From Zygaena filipendulae (Eukaryota > Arthropoda > Insecta > Lepidoptera > Zygaenidae): 64,000 nucleotides of DNA. The DNA lies in NCBI GenBank assembly GCA_907165275.2, contig OU015659.1, positions 5,870,501 through 5,934,500 of the forward strand. The letters are read 5' to 3'. The position numbers and the translations under genes are program-made. Numbering within the stretch: position 1 is the stretch's first letter; the number at the start of each line of letters is the position of its first letter. The notes below the pieces were generated by a model, which did not search any database, was not told the origin of the DNA, and worked only from the letters and a program-made list of their open reading frames with translations. Shown in pieces: positions 41,998 to 53,469 of the stretch.

Positions 41998-44773
41998 GGG
42001 TATACACTTTTGTTAAATGTTGAATCAAGACTTGAGATTCCTACGTGACAATTTTCATTCAAATCTGCCTATTAGCTTTCATTACGTGATGCGCGTTCAT
42101 AGTATCGATAAACAGACATGCAAAAATAGCACAAAATGTAGTTATGTTTCTTTTGTTTTCAATATACAGTTTCAGCCTCTAATGCATGCATGCTTCCAAT
42201 TTCGTTGAAACGGAAGATGGATCTTTTACAAAACAAAATTATTGTTGTTAAAAAAGGAAAGCTGATTAACTTTTGACGACCGCGACGATTTAATAAGACG
42301 AGTAATTATACGTTCAGTGACGAAACAAAGTTAGGTTAGGTACTTATAGGATACGATTGTATAACGTTGAATGCCTCTTGACAATAGATTGTTAGATTTA
42401 TTTTTGGATACGGAATTATAATTATCTTGTTAATGGTGCTTAACGTGAAATAAATGACTATCACTCGGTGCGAAGTGACTACTGATTGTTAAGTGGAGTC
42501 GGACGAATTAACTTTCGCGTCGGGGAAGTTAGTTCATTTCCGTGAAAAACTCCTTTTGTTGTTCACTCCACCGTCACGTAGCTTGTTTTCCTCCGAGCCC
42601 TGCGGAATATTAGCTACATTTCCTCCCAGTAATTATGTTTGTAAATATTTTCGTTTGCACCGCGTTTAATATATCTTACTTACCTACATGCTTGTCTTGT
42701 TTTGTGACCATAGTTGGTCAACGTTTAGCGGGGACAGAGCTTATGGCGAAAACGGAAACACACCAAGAATTTTATATAAAAAAATAGAATAAGGAGGGGC
42801 TTACTCATTCTCTAAAATAAAGACGAAAATTTATTTTTATTATTGAAATGCACCTACTTTAGTACCTTTTATCTTTATTCTTTTAGATCATAAACTTAAA
42901 AATACAGTAACTTAGACTATATTGTATGTAGGTATGGAACGGTACACGCGTACATTCACATTACACATAGATAGGTACTTTATGAAAAGACACATAACGC
43001 AATGTGGAGCATCACCAAAGTAGCTTTTAGTATGTAGTGACTATTTAGAAGGATTAAAATCTTTTCTCTTTGCATTCGAATTTTACAGAATTGGAGCACG
43101 GCCGTCATAATTGATTGGATTATATACCTTTCACCGGTACGGGGTAGCTACGTGATCCCCGTACAGGATTGGTCGATGCTATACGGAATTTATTTACTAA
43201 ATGCGACAATAAAACGTGTTATCTACGTCATACAAATTTGTCGTCCCGTACCTACAGTGGACACCGTGACATGAATAAAATATATTTTACATTTTAAACG
43301 TTTCGGATTTAAAGTAGTCTGTTGGTATTATTGTCTTTTTTTGTAATGATATTATACAGGATGTAACTTTGAACTGGGAACTCATTAAAACCCCGGATAA
43401 TTCATGCCATGGACCAATGCTTAGATACAGTCATATCGACAGATGAAAGGCAATCCTTATTAAGTGCAAATTTACAAAAGGGTGATTACCTATTGATTGC
43501 AAAATTAAATGAAAACAAAAAATGTTCTCTTGGATTAAATTGATTTACATAACTTTAATTTAAATTCATATTAAGTGAACTTTTTATTTAAGTCAAAATA
43601 TTTGAATATTAAATCACTCTTGTAAAAATATTGAATGTTGCTAAGTAAGCAACACAGTAACAGGAATAAGCATGAAAAGGACTTTCATTGTCCTACTCAT
43701 ATATAGGTAGCTAATATACCTATACCATCCGTATAGTCAATGCGACATAAATAAAATCAAAATGTCTATTGAAAATATAAATCACACGGGAACAATACAA
43801 AAGCTACTTGAATACCTATATTATTATTCTAATTTAAGCAAAAGGCACGAAATGTCCAGCTTCGAGTCCAAAGTCAAGATTTGCAAAAAGTTGCTCGACC
43901 TAAGTCAATTTGTTGCCAACAATCCGACTCAATGATGTCGGAGAAAAAGGTAAACACCGCGAATAACAATTGTGTTCAGATTATTATTGAAAGTAAACAC
44001 GGGACTTGACGCGGGTGGACGTTCGCGAAAAGCTTTGCGTGCAATGTTCCATTGAAAAGCCGTAAATAAATAACGTTGAAAGTTGGAAAACAGCGGACTA
44101 CGGCTCCAATATCGAAATGGTTCGTAAGCAACATAGAATCGATATGAAAACAACTAAAGGGGCATCAACTGAGATTCGTATGAAAACAGATGAAAACCCA
44201 ACCAGTGTCGTTAATACACATATACATTCATTAAAGTAACTAAATCTATAATACAGTTCTGTTTTCAAAATTGTGTGTTGTGTGTGTGTGTGTGTGGAAA
44301 TTATATTATTTGAGACGAAAGTATAATATGAAGTCTTGGGAAAGCATGAGCATTTGCTCATAGTTTCTTTGCAATCGCGTCGCGTAGGCCGAGGCTACAT
44401 TTCCTATATTTATCTCGTGAATAATATTTTTACAGATAAAGGATAATTCTATTTAACAGCAGTCCTATTGAGTGTTAAAATAATGGTCTATTCTTAGTAG
44501 TTGCATTAACAGTTCAATTGATTGTACTAGATATTAAAAGTACTTATCATAAAAAATATTGAATTTTGTCAATTGGAGATGTTTGTTTCGTCGAGATTTA
44601 ACTAAGATGGCATTTATTTCAAATTGTTAAAGTGTACCCAAACGTTCGCACATTATTACATGAATTGAGCATAGGCATACTCGTACAAGTATTTCCATGA
44701 GTACAGCTTTATTATAAAGATTTTTACATGAAATTTCGACCAATAACTTCAACGACTCTTTACTCAACGAGTA

Positions 44774-45207
44774 TGCAATTCATTTATCAAGAACAAACCG
44801 GAGCAACAATTCATTCTTTAAATATGAACGAACGTTTTTATTCGCTATCGGACGCACAAATATTTCTTATTCATCAAATAATACGACAAATTAATATAAG
44901 CAGTTCAACAGATGATTAATCTGATGAATTTCCATATGTTATTCGTCCTCTTTAAGTATGAATAGGAAAAACTAAAACAAATAAGCTACTGATAAAGAAC
45001 GTGGGCTTTAACTAACGAACCTATTACGAAACTCATGGTAGGCCCGCTAGAGAGAGGTAAGGACTGTTTGCGAGTGCCAATGATCGGCTCCGTCGGAATG
45101 GAATTGCCAGTGGAGGCTATTACCTTTCTTCGTTTGTTCTTAATGGGTACTAGTAGATATTGTGAGTGGTTCTCTTATAGCCACAGAGGAATTGTTTGTT
45201 TCTTATA
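44774..45207 (+). pseudogene. coding-like debris right of unit B, unknown
   Basis: 44728-44919 is open and reads NERFYSLSDAQIFLIHQII. A separate frame from 45034 to 45207 reads VPMIGSVGMELPVEAITFLR then LFLMGTSRYCEW. Both look like real protein sequence but show no family I can name, and stops separate them. Likely a decayed transposon gene or retrocopy. Confidence 0.35.
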
Positions 45208-45315
45208 ATATCAAAGGTTGGGTAATCGTACTACCAAACGAATTCACGATCTCGCTTTAATATACTTATAAGCTTACATCTAAAACTGTCGAATGTTCTT
45301 GATCAAGTATTATAT

Positions 45316-45538
45316 GGACATAGATAAGCAATAGTGTGTTAACCCACACTGGAAAATTTTTGAGTAAGTTAAAGTTTTAAAATTATAACGCCATTTTGTT
45401 TCAATATTTAGAGTTACATATTAAAAAAATGTAATAAGGTAAACACATAATTAAAAAAACGTTCTCTAACTCTCAATAAATCGTTCTGAATCAATAACTT
45501 CGTTTTGTGGGTTAACATGTTATTGCTTATCTGCGTCC
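45316..45538 (-). mobile_element. GGAC...GTCC MITE, copy 3 (TSD ATAT)
   Basis: GGACATAGATAAGCAATAGT at one end and, inverted, GGACGCAGATAAGCAATAAC at the other, flanked by ATAT. Opposite orientation to copies 1 and 2; internal TCTAACTCTCAATAAATCG matches them. Confidence 0.88.
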
Positions 45539-45539
45539 A

Positions 45540-46505
45540 TATAATACTAGCTGTACCGCGATAATTTCGATATATTCGTTACCCAAGATAGTACCACAAG
45601 ACAGTAACAACGCAAAAACGTCCTTTAAAAAAAAACAAAAAATTGAAATCTGTCAAGAATCTGTAATTCTATATTATCTACTTCTTTTGCAGTTTTTTTT
45701 CTTATGAACATATTTGGCCAGTTTCAAATAAAATCCCCTTGTTTTTGATTCTCGAAAATTAATGACAATCCGCTATATTAGATTCCCGTTAAAAATCTTC
45801 GTTTCGGTTCTAGTCAACTTCTAGGTTCTAGTACATATTTTTTTAAATCTGAATTCATTGCACTTTCTGAAATGACGTTTGACGAATATAAAAAAAATAC
45901 GTCCACTAGAAAAGTCTATGCTTGAACTCAAAGACATGGACTCATAAAATGATTTGAGATATAAACACAGATCCACAGTTGATTACTGATATATGGACAT
46001 GTAGAGTTGATAAATGGCAGTATTTTTTTTTAAGAATAATTTCTTTTTAATTACCTAAGCTTATTAAGTTGTTCTGACATAATATTAGCATGACGTGTAA
46101 TAAATATGGATAATTAGTGATTAAAGATATCAATAATATCAGATAATGTAAAAATAAGTGTTACAGTTAGTACAATAGTAATTACTATATTATAGGCATA
46201 GGGTTACACAAAGAATCAGTAGGTATTGTTTGTCTTGTTACAAAACAAACAACGACAAATCCAATAATGACAAGCACGGTTTGTATATTGAGAGGTGGCC
46301 GATATTGAACGAAATCCAATATTATCACGAGTGTATTTGTGTATTTAATCAAAACGTCAAAACAAACTTTATCCGCTTATTACGAATGTAACATGAGATT
46401 GGTTTCTTCTACGCTTTTGCTATTAAGATCATTTTGTTGTTATTGTTTAATTATATTGTGTCAAATATCATTGTACCTATATAACATTTTAATTTTATAT
46501 GTATA
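45540..46505. other. intergenic, no gene seen
   Basis: It starts with a decayed Helitron-like end (CTAGCTGTACCGCG at 45547) and is otherwise AT-rich without recognisable coding sequence. Confidence 0.35.
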
Positions 46506-46885
46506 CAATGTGGCCGGAAGATTGACGCCAAAAAGAAAAAAACAGGTCCCTCGTGTTATGGGGTATTCGAATCACTCCCATGTATGTTCCGCGATTTTTC
46601 ATGGTTTTCAAGTTATGATTTTTTTTATGAAGTTTTGAGAATTTTCGAAATGACCATCTTAAAAAAAATCTAAAAAAAGTACAAGACGTTTCTGATATTT
46701 TTTTTTGTAACTAAATCGTCATGAATGGTACTTTTATACGTAAAATAACCAGCTTCGAAACTGATACTGTGATAACTTGAAAACCGTGAAAAATCGCGGA
46801 ACATGGTACATGGGGGTGATTCGAATACCCCATGACACGAGAGACCGGTTTTTTTCTTTTTGACGTCAATCTTCCGGCCACCCTG
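46506..46885. mobile_element. 380-bp mariner-like MITE with long inverted arms
   Basis: The inverted arms run about 120 bases each: CAATGTGGCCGGAAGATTGA at the left and, reverse complemented, CAGGGTGGCCGGAAGATTGA at the right. Both abut TA. The CAGGGTG start and TA duplication suit Tc1/mariner-derived MITEs. Confidence 0.88.
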
Positions 46886-47063
46886 TATACTTAATCAAAG
46901 TAGATACCTATACCTTTTAAAAAAATATATGTAAGTCTAATCGCGGGCTTCTATTATATTTCTGTATGTATAACTGAATTAGGTACCCACCGTATTTTTT
47001 ACTTGATATTCGCAGTATGAAGATAGTTTAAAATAGATTTTTCTTGGGATTTCCGTTCTCCTA

Positions 47064-47406
47064 TCCTGACATACTTTCATATTATAAAACAAAGTCGTCA
47101 CGTCTGTCTGTCTGTTCACGATAAACTCAAAAACTACTGAAAAGATTTTGATGCGGTTTTCACCAATAGATAGAGCGATACGTGAGGAAATTTTAGGTAC
47201 TTATATAATTTGTCAAGGTTTTGTGTACATTGGCTGAAATATAATGATAATTGTCGGAAGTGTCGAAAAAAGTATTATGGTAATCTCTGGATCTACTGAA
47301 CCAAACTTGAAAATTCCTTCATTTAAAGGAAGCCACAGTGATCCTGAGTGACATAAGGTACTTTTATCCCGGAATTTCCGCGGGTGAAACTGCGGGGGAT
47401 GGCTAG
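47064..47406 (-). mobile_element. Helitron-like non-autonomous copy, near full length
   Basis: TCCTGACATACTTTCATATT at the 5' end, GTCTGTCTGTCTGTTC, TACTGAAAAGATTTTGATG, GGAATTTCCGCGGGTGAAAC and the 3' end GGCTAG. A at the left and T at the right flank it. Confidence 0.85.
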
Positions 47407-49348
47407 TATCTTATAAAACTTGATATTTATGAACTTTGTATTTATATAATATCTAATTGTTTCTTTAATAACAAACAATCTCAATCTACCGATGATTTTT
47501 ACGACAAAAATGTGCAATATGCAAATACCTATCCACCAGCCACACAAATTCATGGCTATTCGTATTGTACCTACCTACTTACCGTGTAGGTATAGTTAGT
47601 TCTGTGCATTTGAAGTTGGCCAATTGACAAACTACTAACATAGATGTTTTGTTTGCTCCGAATAAGCATTCATATTAAGGCGAAGTTGTATTTGAAGAAA
47701 GTTCCTCAGTCAAAAGGAAGTATAGTATTAGGTACAAAGTATTATACGTAAATCTTAATACATAGTTAGGACACTTTACGTCTTATACGCCAAAAATGAT
47801 ATTGAGTTGGTGCTATTTTTAAAATTGTGTTATATATTGTATACCTCTTCAAACAGACTAACAAAATGTTTATAGGTATATAATGTGTATACAGTTCTTT
47901 GAAACATAAGTGCCATGTCAGTATAAAAGTTACCTACATCAAAATCGGTTCAGTAGACAACATTTTGACTTTTCAGATTGAGTAACTAAGGTATTGTATG
48001 CAATGCAATCCGACAAATTTTAAATGTTGCATACTTATCGACCCGTGGACCCATATATGGCGTCATAGGTCACCTAATATACCTAGTACCAAAGAAGGTA
48101 CCTACTGTTCAGTATTTGTAATTCGAAAATTACGCGAATATGATATACTCCGTTTAAGATGTGGGCCTCATCTTAAAAGTCGGTTGACAGCAGAAGGCAC
48201 ATGAGCAAGGTGCAAAGTAGACTAATGAACTAACTCTCTGGCGCGAGTTCGCGATCGTACGGTGATTGGTGACAGAATACTAAATATATATTTTACCAAT
48301 TGATCTACTAAATCGAGATGTTAAAGGCATCTAAAAGTAAAAAAAGGTTTTTATTAAACTATTAAAACAAGTAAATATTAAAAAATTAACAAAACGATTT
48401 AAAAAAGTGTTCAATTGTTTGAAAATCAATAATTATGGTTATGTAAATTGATGGAGAGTTTTCAGTTTCCAATTTTTGCCTCAAATATCTAAAAAAAACA
48501 TAAGAAAATTTTTTTGTCATACAAAATATTAATATAAATAATAATTCTTAGCGCGCAAGAGCCGACGCGCTGACGGATCATATCCTTAAGTCCATTTATC
48601 ACACCCTTCCTTTACAAGACATACGGTTTTGACATAATTAAACTAACCAGAAAAATCTATTCGTGAAAATTGAGCGTGTAAGTTAATAATGTCGTTTCCT
48701 AGGAGTCACCCAACGCCCCTTTGTATTGCGGCTGACGTGCCGACGAACACAAATTGTTTCAGTTTGCTCGGTGATTTATTACTTTTTCATATACATTATT
48801 ATTAATTACATGTAAGCATAGACTGTCGAAGATTTAAATATGACCGTCTTTCAAATTACACTCTGTACCTACTCTATAAGTGGATCAAAAGCAAATATAT
48901 TTGCTGCCGCGTTAATCCTAAGTTTGAATTTTAAAATGTCTTGTGATCAGATCCAAGGTAGTAAATAATGTAATAATGCGGCAGTGTATGGCACACAACA
49001 TACGTCATTAAAATAATTAATCATCTCCAACTACTCAGTATACAAATTATTCAGACTGTGTAATTAGTATTGCGTATCTAGTAGGTAGTAAGTACCTCCG
49101 CATGGGGTGATCCATAATAATAATTAGTACCTATGTAATGAATCGCAGTGATCACATTCAAATGATTTAACGCTCAAATGAACTCCAAAGTAGTGTATGA
49201 ATAATTTTAATATAAATTATGAAATGAAGCGTTTTAGCCTCGATTATTTCGTTTAGTTGGTTAACATTTACCTACACGACGAAAATTGGTTGTATATCGT
49301 GTCAAGACGAAGACTACCATTGTAGAGCAAGACAGGGATCTTTTGACC
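47407..49348. other. intergenic, no gene seen
   Basis: No supported gene. The only notable item is the GCGCGCAAG...GCGCTGAC block at 48551, listed separately. Confidence 0.35.
48551..48620 (+). repeat. diverged match to part of the 5-kb duplication
   Basis: GCGCGCAAGAGCCGACGCGC then TGACGGATCA resembles GCGCGCAAGTTGCCGAAGCG then CTGACAGATCA at 33818 and 40054, followed in all three by a pyrimidine-rich CCTTT stretch. It is an old dispersed relative or a conserved functional sequence. Confidence 0.5.
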
Positions 49349-49874
49349 AGCGCTACGGCGTAGCGTTGCCTACGAGAGGGTTACGAATGTCGACATTATT
49401 GTATTATTGCATTTGAAATCGTTTTTAAATAAAACTCTTCTGATGCCAGGAGGTTTCACTTAATCTGTTACGTGTACTGAGATGCAAGTGTTTTTTTTTT
49501 ATTTTACACTTAGGACAAATTTTTAATTCGAAAGACTTATGAATAGATAATAACAAGCTTTCCCCGTCGTTACACTATCGTTAATTTCGGAGTTCCAGCG
49601 GGAATTCCGACTTTAAAAGTACAATAGGTATATCTTTTCCTGATAATGTTTATGCAAAATTGTATGATAATAATCGGTTAAGTAATTAAGACGTAAAAAG
49701 TAAACAAGCATACAGACATACAGTCCTTGGGAATTTATAATATTAGTATGGTTTAATCGTATATATAACCGACGCACGACCCGTGAACCCCCCGGCTAGA
49801 TCCCCTGGTGGGGTATTATTTTTTACGTATTACTGTCTATCTACGCAACGCTCTTGTAGCGCTACGCCGTAGCG
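49349..49874. mobile_element. probable TIR element with CGCTACGGCGTAGCG ends
   Basis: AGCGCTACGGCGTAGCGTTG at the left and GCGCTACGCCGTAGCG at the right are inverted and each nearly palindromic. A Helitron-like copy (49556-49750) is nested. No clear target duplication. Confidence 0.5.
49556..49750 (+). mobile_element. Helitron-like copy, diverged
   Basis: TTCCCCGTCGTTACAC, ATTTCGGAGTTCCAGCGGG, AATCGGTTAAGTAATTAAG and ATAATATTAGTATGG. Confidence 0.75.
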
Positions 49875-50631
49875 TATAAATATTGTAAATAAAATTCAAC
49901 ACCTCTTCAGCTTCGATCACGGAAATAAATGTTTCTGTTTTTTTAAACATAAAAAAAGACTCGTATTTTGTACCAACTTTGGCAAGAAAACACTTTTAAT
50001 GCAACACATCATTCATTTTTACTTTTCTTTTTCTCCATGGTGGTACGTACATTTTTTTAAGGATTATTTAGGTTTCGTATTACTTTTAATTAAAAACTAC
50101 ACTAATCATTGAATTTAAATGTATATAACAAACGTTCACAAATTTGTTTCAACCCTTAGCATAAACAACACACCCCTTGTTAGGTGCCGTCTGGTTTCTA
50201 CATGGCCCGTAGGTACGGCCTGCATTATACATCCAAACCCACAATTTAGTTTGCGGCTCACCTCTGACAGTTGTGGTATCTGTTGCTATCTAATTTTAGG
50301 CATAAGTTACACCTGATTGGTACCTACAGAATAGTGGTGTGAAGCGGGGCCGATGCGGAGCGATACAGGAAGTAAGCACATTTTAATTTATATTTTGTGA
50401 GCGTCCAAGCAAAAAAGTCCATTAGTGGGGTAGGTACTGAGTTAAGACTATAGATTCGGTATCTAGAATAGTCAATTGATAGCAAGGATTGAAAAAAAAT
50501 ATTAAAAAACTGGCACATTTTTTTTATCAGACATTTGAAGTTTCTGAATAAGCTTGATTTAAGAAAAACTATTTTCAAAGTATGTGTGAACAAAATTTCT
50601 ATTTGATTGTTACATAGATTTTTATATATTG

Positions 50632-50837
50632 CTAGCTGTGCCCCGCGGTTTAACCCGCGTTCATTTCGGAGTTCCCGCGAGAATTCCGGGATAAAAAGTA
50701 CCCTATGTCCTTCTCTGTACCCCTGATAACGTAGAGCTAAATTTCATCCAAATCCGTTCAGTCGTTTTTGCGTGATTGAGTAACAAACATCCAAATATCC
50801 AAACATCCACACTTTCACATTTATAATATTAGTAAGA
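50632..50837 (+). mobile_element. Helitron-like non-autonomous copy, full length
   Basis: CTAGCTGTGCCCCGCGG, TTCCCGCGAGAATTCCGGG, AGTACCCTATGTCCTTCTC, CATCCAAATATCCAAACATC and ATAATATTAGTAAGA; both termini present, T following. Confidence 0.88.
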
Positions 50838-53024
50838 TAATCAATTAAAATTAAATATATATCGGAAACTAAATGCCGAGAACTGGACCCATTTGCTTGG
50901 ACGTTCACATTTACTCAAGTAATACTTTTTATACTATGAGACATTAACGAGAGTTAATTTTTAAATTAATAAAAATAGATATGGTTTGTTATACGACAGT
51001 TGCGTTATCTTTTTAGTAATTTTACCGTTGAGGTTGAAACGGGTTAAACGCAACCTAAACCGCACCTAGAGTACCTAACGACAAGTTTGCCTTCAAGATT
51101 ATGGGAATTGATATTAGAAATGATTGTGTAGTATTTTTTTGATATATGTATGTCCTCGTAAAACGAAATATAATGATGACATTCGCCTTGATGATTTGAG
51201 GACAGTCCATAAAATATTATAAAGGGGCGACCCGTTTACTTTCCAGAACGTTATTGTTTTGGCTGAAGCCACGCTGAACCGTGGTTTACGCTTTATGGAT
51301 AGGTACCACAGAATAAATAAATTATAACTAGAGAGGACATGTGGGCAGGGCAGGCTCGCTATCGTTGCAAAGTAAGTTAGAGCAAATACTCTAACTTGCC
51401 CAAAACTTCTTTTGCTGCCATCCCAAGTATATTTATGACAATATTCCCAGAACTGTGAATTTTCAAAAACAGTGACTAAGTAAAAAATTAACTATAAAGC
51501 GTTTAATACATTTCTTTACGATAGTGAATGTTTTAGTGCGTGATGAATAGTTTTGTTTGCGAAAATCACCCGGCGACACTGGTTTTCATCTGTTTTCATA
51601 GGAAACTAAGATGATGTCCCTTCTATCTATTATTTTCTGTTCTTTGGTAGGTACAGTAATATACGTACAATAAACTCTGCTTCTATATTACTTATACTGT
51701 GCATAACTTAGGCCAACACGTATTTATGTTGTCAGGTTAATATTGTGTGCTTTTAAATGACATTTAAAGGCATTATTTAAGCGAACATTATTCGTATTTC
51801 AGCTTACGTTACTTGAAATGAATGCAATGAAATTGTCTTTATTCGTTACAACGGTAAAAAAAAAAACAGAAATACTTACGTAATTTACGTAAAAATTACG
51901 ATGTTTGTGTGAGGCAACATTAAACGACGTTATTAAAGTCGCATATTATACGTGCAACTTGCAAGTAGTTCCATATGAAGCAGCAACCGGAGTGTTCCGA
52001 GCGTTAATCGCTCAAGTTTCACAAGCAGTAAAGAGAATGAGGCGTCGTCGTCAGATTACGTCAATAAAGACGATACTTGTATCATAGGTAGGTACTTGAG
52101 CGTGGAACCCTTTGCACTTGCCACAACTTTCATATTGTGGAAATAAGGGATATACGAGTACTTGGTAAAGTTTCGGTAGGCCACGGCCACACGTCACACC
52201 GTCTCGCAACTCTAAAGATACTGGCAATGAATTTATGATTTTTTTTTTGTAATAACTACTCATATAATACAGTTTTTGTTTGGTCCATATACTTACTCAT
52301 CATCCTGTGAGCACGAGTACATGGGGGTCAATTAAAAATTTCGGTAATTATCTAACTATAGTCAGATAATCGCAGCGTCTTTCGTAATATTATAAGCATC
52401 AAATTAAACTCTATTAGGTACATTTGAAGGGTTCTATCAAAAATTTATTTACTGACTTTAAAGTCTCATAAATATTAACAATCTATGTTTAATATTTTAA
52501 AGGTATATTTTGTTGAGCCAGAGTTTGTAAGTGTGTACCTAAATTTGAAGTTGGAGTAAGGATGTAGTATAGCAGTAATCTCTGGAACTATCAAAGTAAT
52601 CTTTAAAATTCTTTTACTGACAGGAAGCTAAATTATCCCTTAGTGACATAGGATTTTTAGGGTACTTACCGATCATCATCATAAAACTTCTCAATATAAA
52701 TCTTCTTCTTTAAATAAAATAAAATAAACAATTTCTATGGAATGGCAAATTGATTAATGAAACCTACATAACCGCGAGCGAAACCATGCGCGCGAGTCGG
52801 TATAATATATCTACACTAAAAATAATACTCTATGTGGAGAACAAAAAACGAAATATCTCAATTTCTGAAACACAAACACCTTAAAGCATAACGCCATTTA
52901 CAAAAGCGGGAGCAGCAATTTTATACCCTGTCCTCGACTAATTAGCGAAAGCTTCGGACGTAGTTATATATATTTTTCGCAGTGCTACAGTGTAAATTGT
53001 ACCTAAATGTGTGTTGACAACAGC
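50838..53024. other. intergenic, no gene seen
   Basis: AT-rich. A LINE-tail-like GAAATTGTCTTTATTCG (minus orientation, 51828-51846) is followed by a 60-codon open frame to 52087 (VVPYEAATGVFRALIAQVSQ) that I cannot assign. Confidence 0.35.
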
Positions 53025-53158
53025 TATAAAAGAGGTTAGTTGTCCCGTAGAGTTGGAACTTGAACATCTAAGTTGTAATGGATCCAAACAAAATTATGGC
53101 TTGGTACCGCCAAGGCTCCCGGGATAATATCTTTCGTTGTCAGACGAGATTCATTTGA
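53025..53158 (+). promoter_or_regulatory. TATA-type promoter candidate with a 26-codon frame
   Basis: CTATAAAAGAGG puts a consensus TATA box at 53025-53032. An ATG follows at 53078, opening MDPNKIMAWYRQGSRDNIF and ending TGA at 53156-53158. A GC-richer patch continues to 53460 with a 95-codon frame from 53180. Layout resembles a short insect promoter, but neither frame has a recognisable domain. Confidence 0.25.
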
Positions 53159-53469
53159 AAATTTAATGAGCACTTGTAAATGGACGGTGACGAATGGCGC
53201 CGAGGACTGAGTACTTTATTTAATGCATGTATTTTAATCTGTGGCTTTTATTCAACGGGCTCACATCAACTTATACTGTCCGTTATAAGCAATAAGATTC
53301 ATTCCCATTTATTTCATATGTCATATAAAATCTTGGTACCTATACATAATCTTGTTGGATTCGCGGTTGGTGCATGTAATGGCGGTTCCGTCAGTGATAG
53401 TGATCGGGTTTTCATTAAATGTGGATCCCCCGCTGTAATAGGAGAGCAGTCCAAATTTTTTAACTGAAC

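Larger units (their letters stand above)
39412..44773 (+). repeat. direct duplication unit B (5.36 kb)
   Basis: Second copy of 33175-38226, offset about 6,237 bases. Unit B alone carries a 415-bp TIR element (40161-40575, TAA flanks), a GGAC MITE (40795-41030) and a LINE tail (41876-41997, TSD GGGTATA). There are small differences elsewhere, such as 19 extra bases near 43449. No recognisable gene. Confidence 0.92.
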
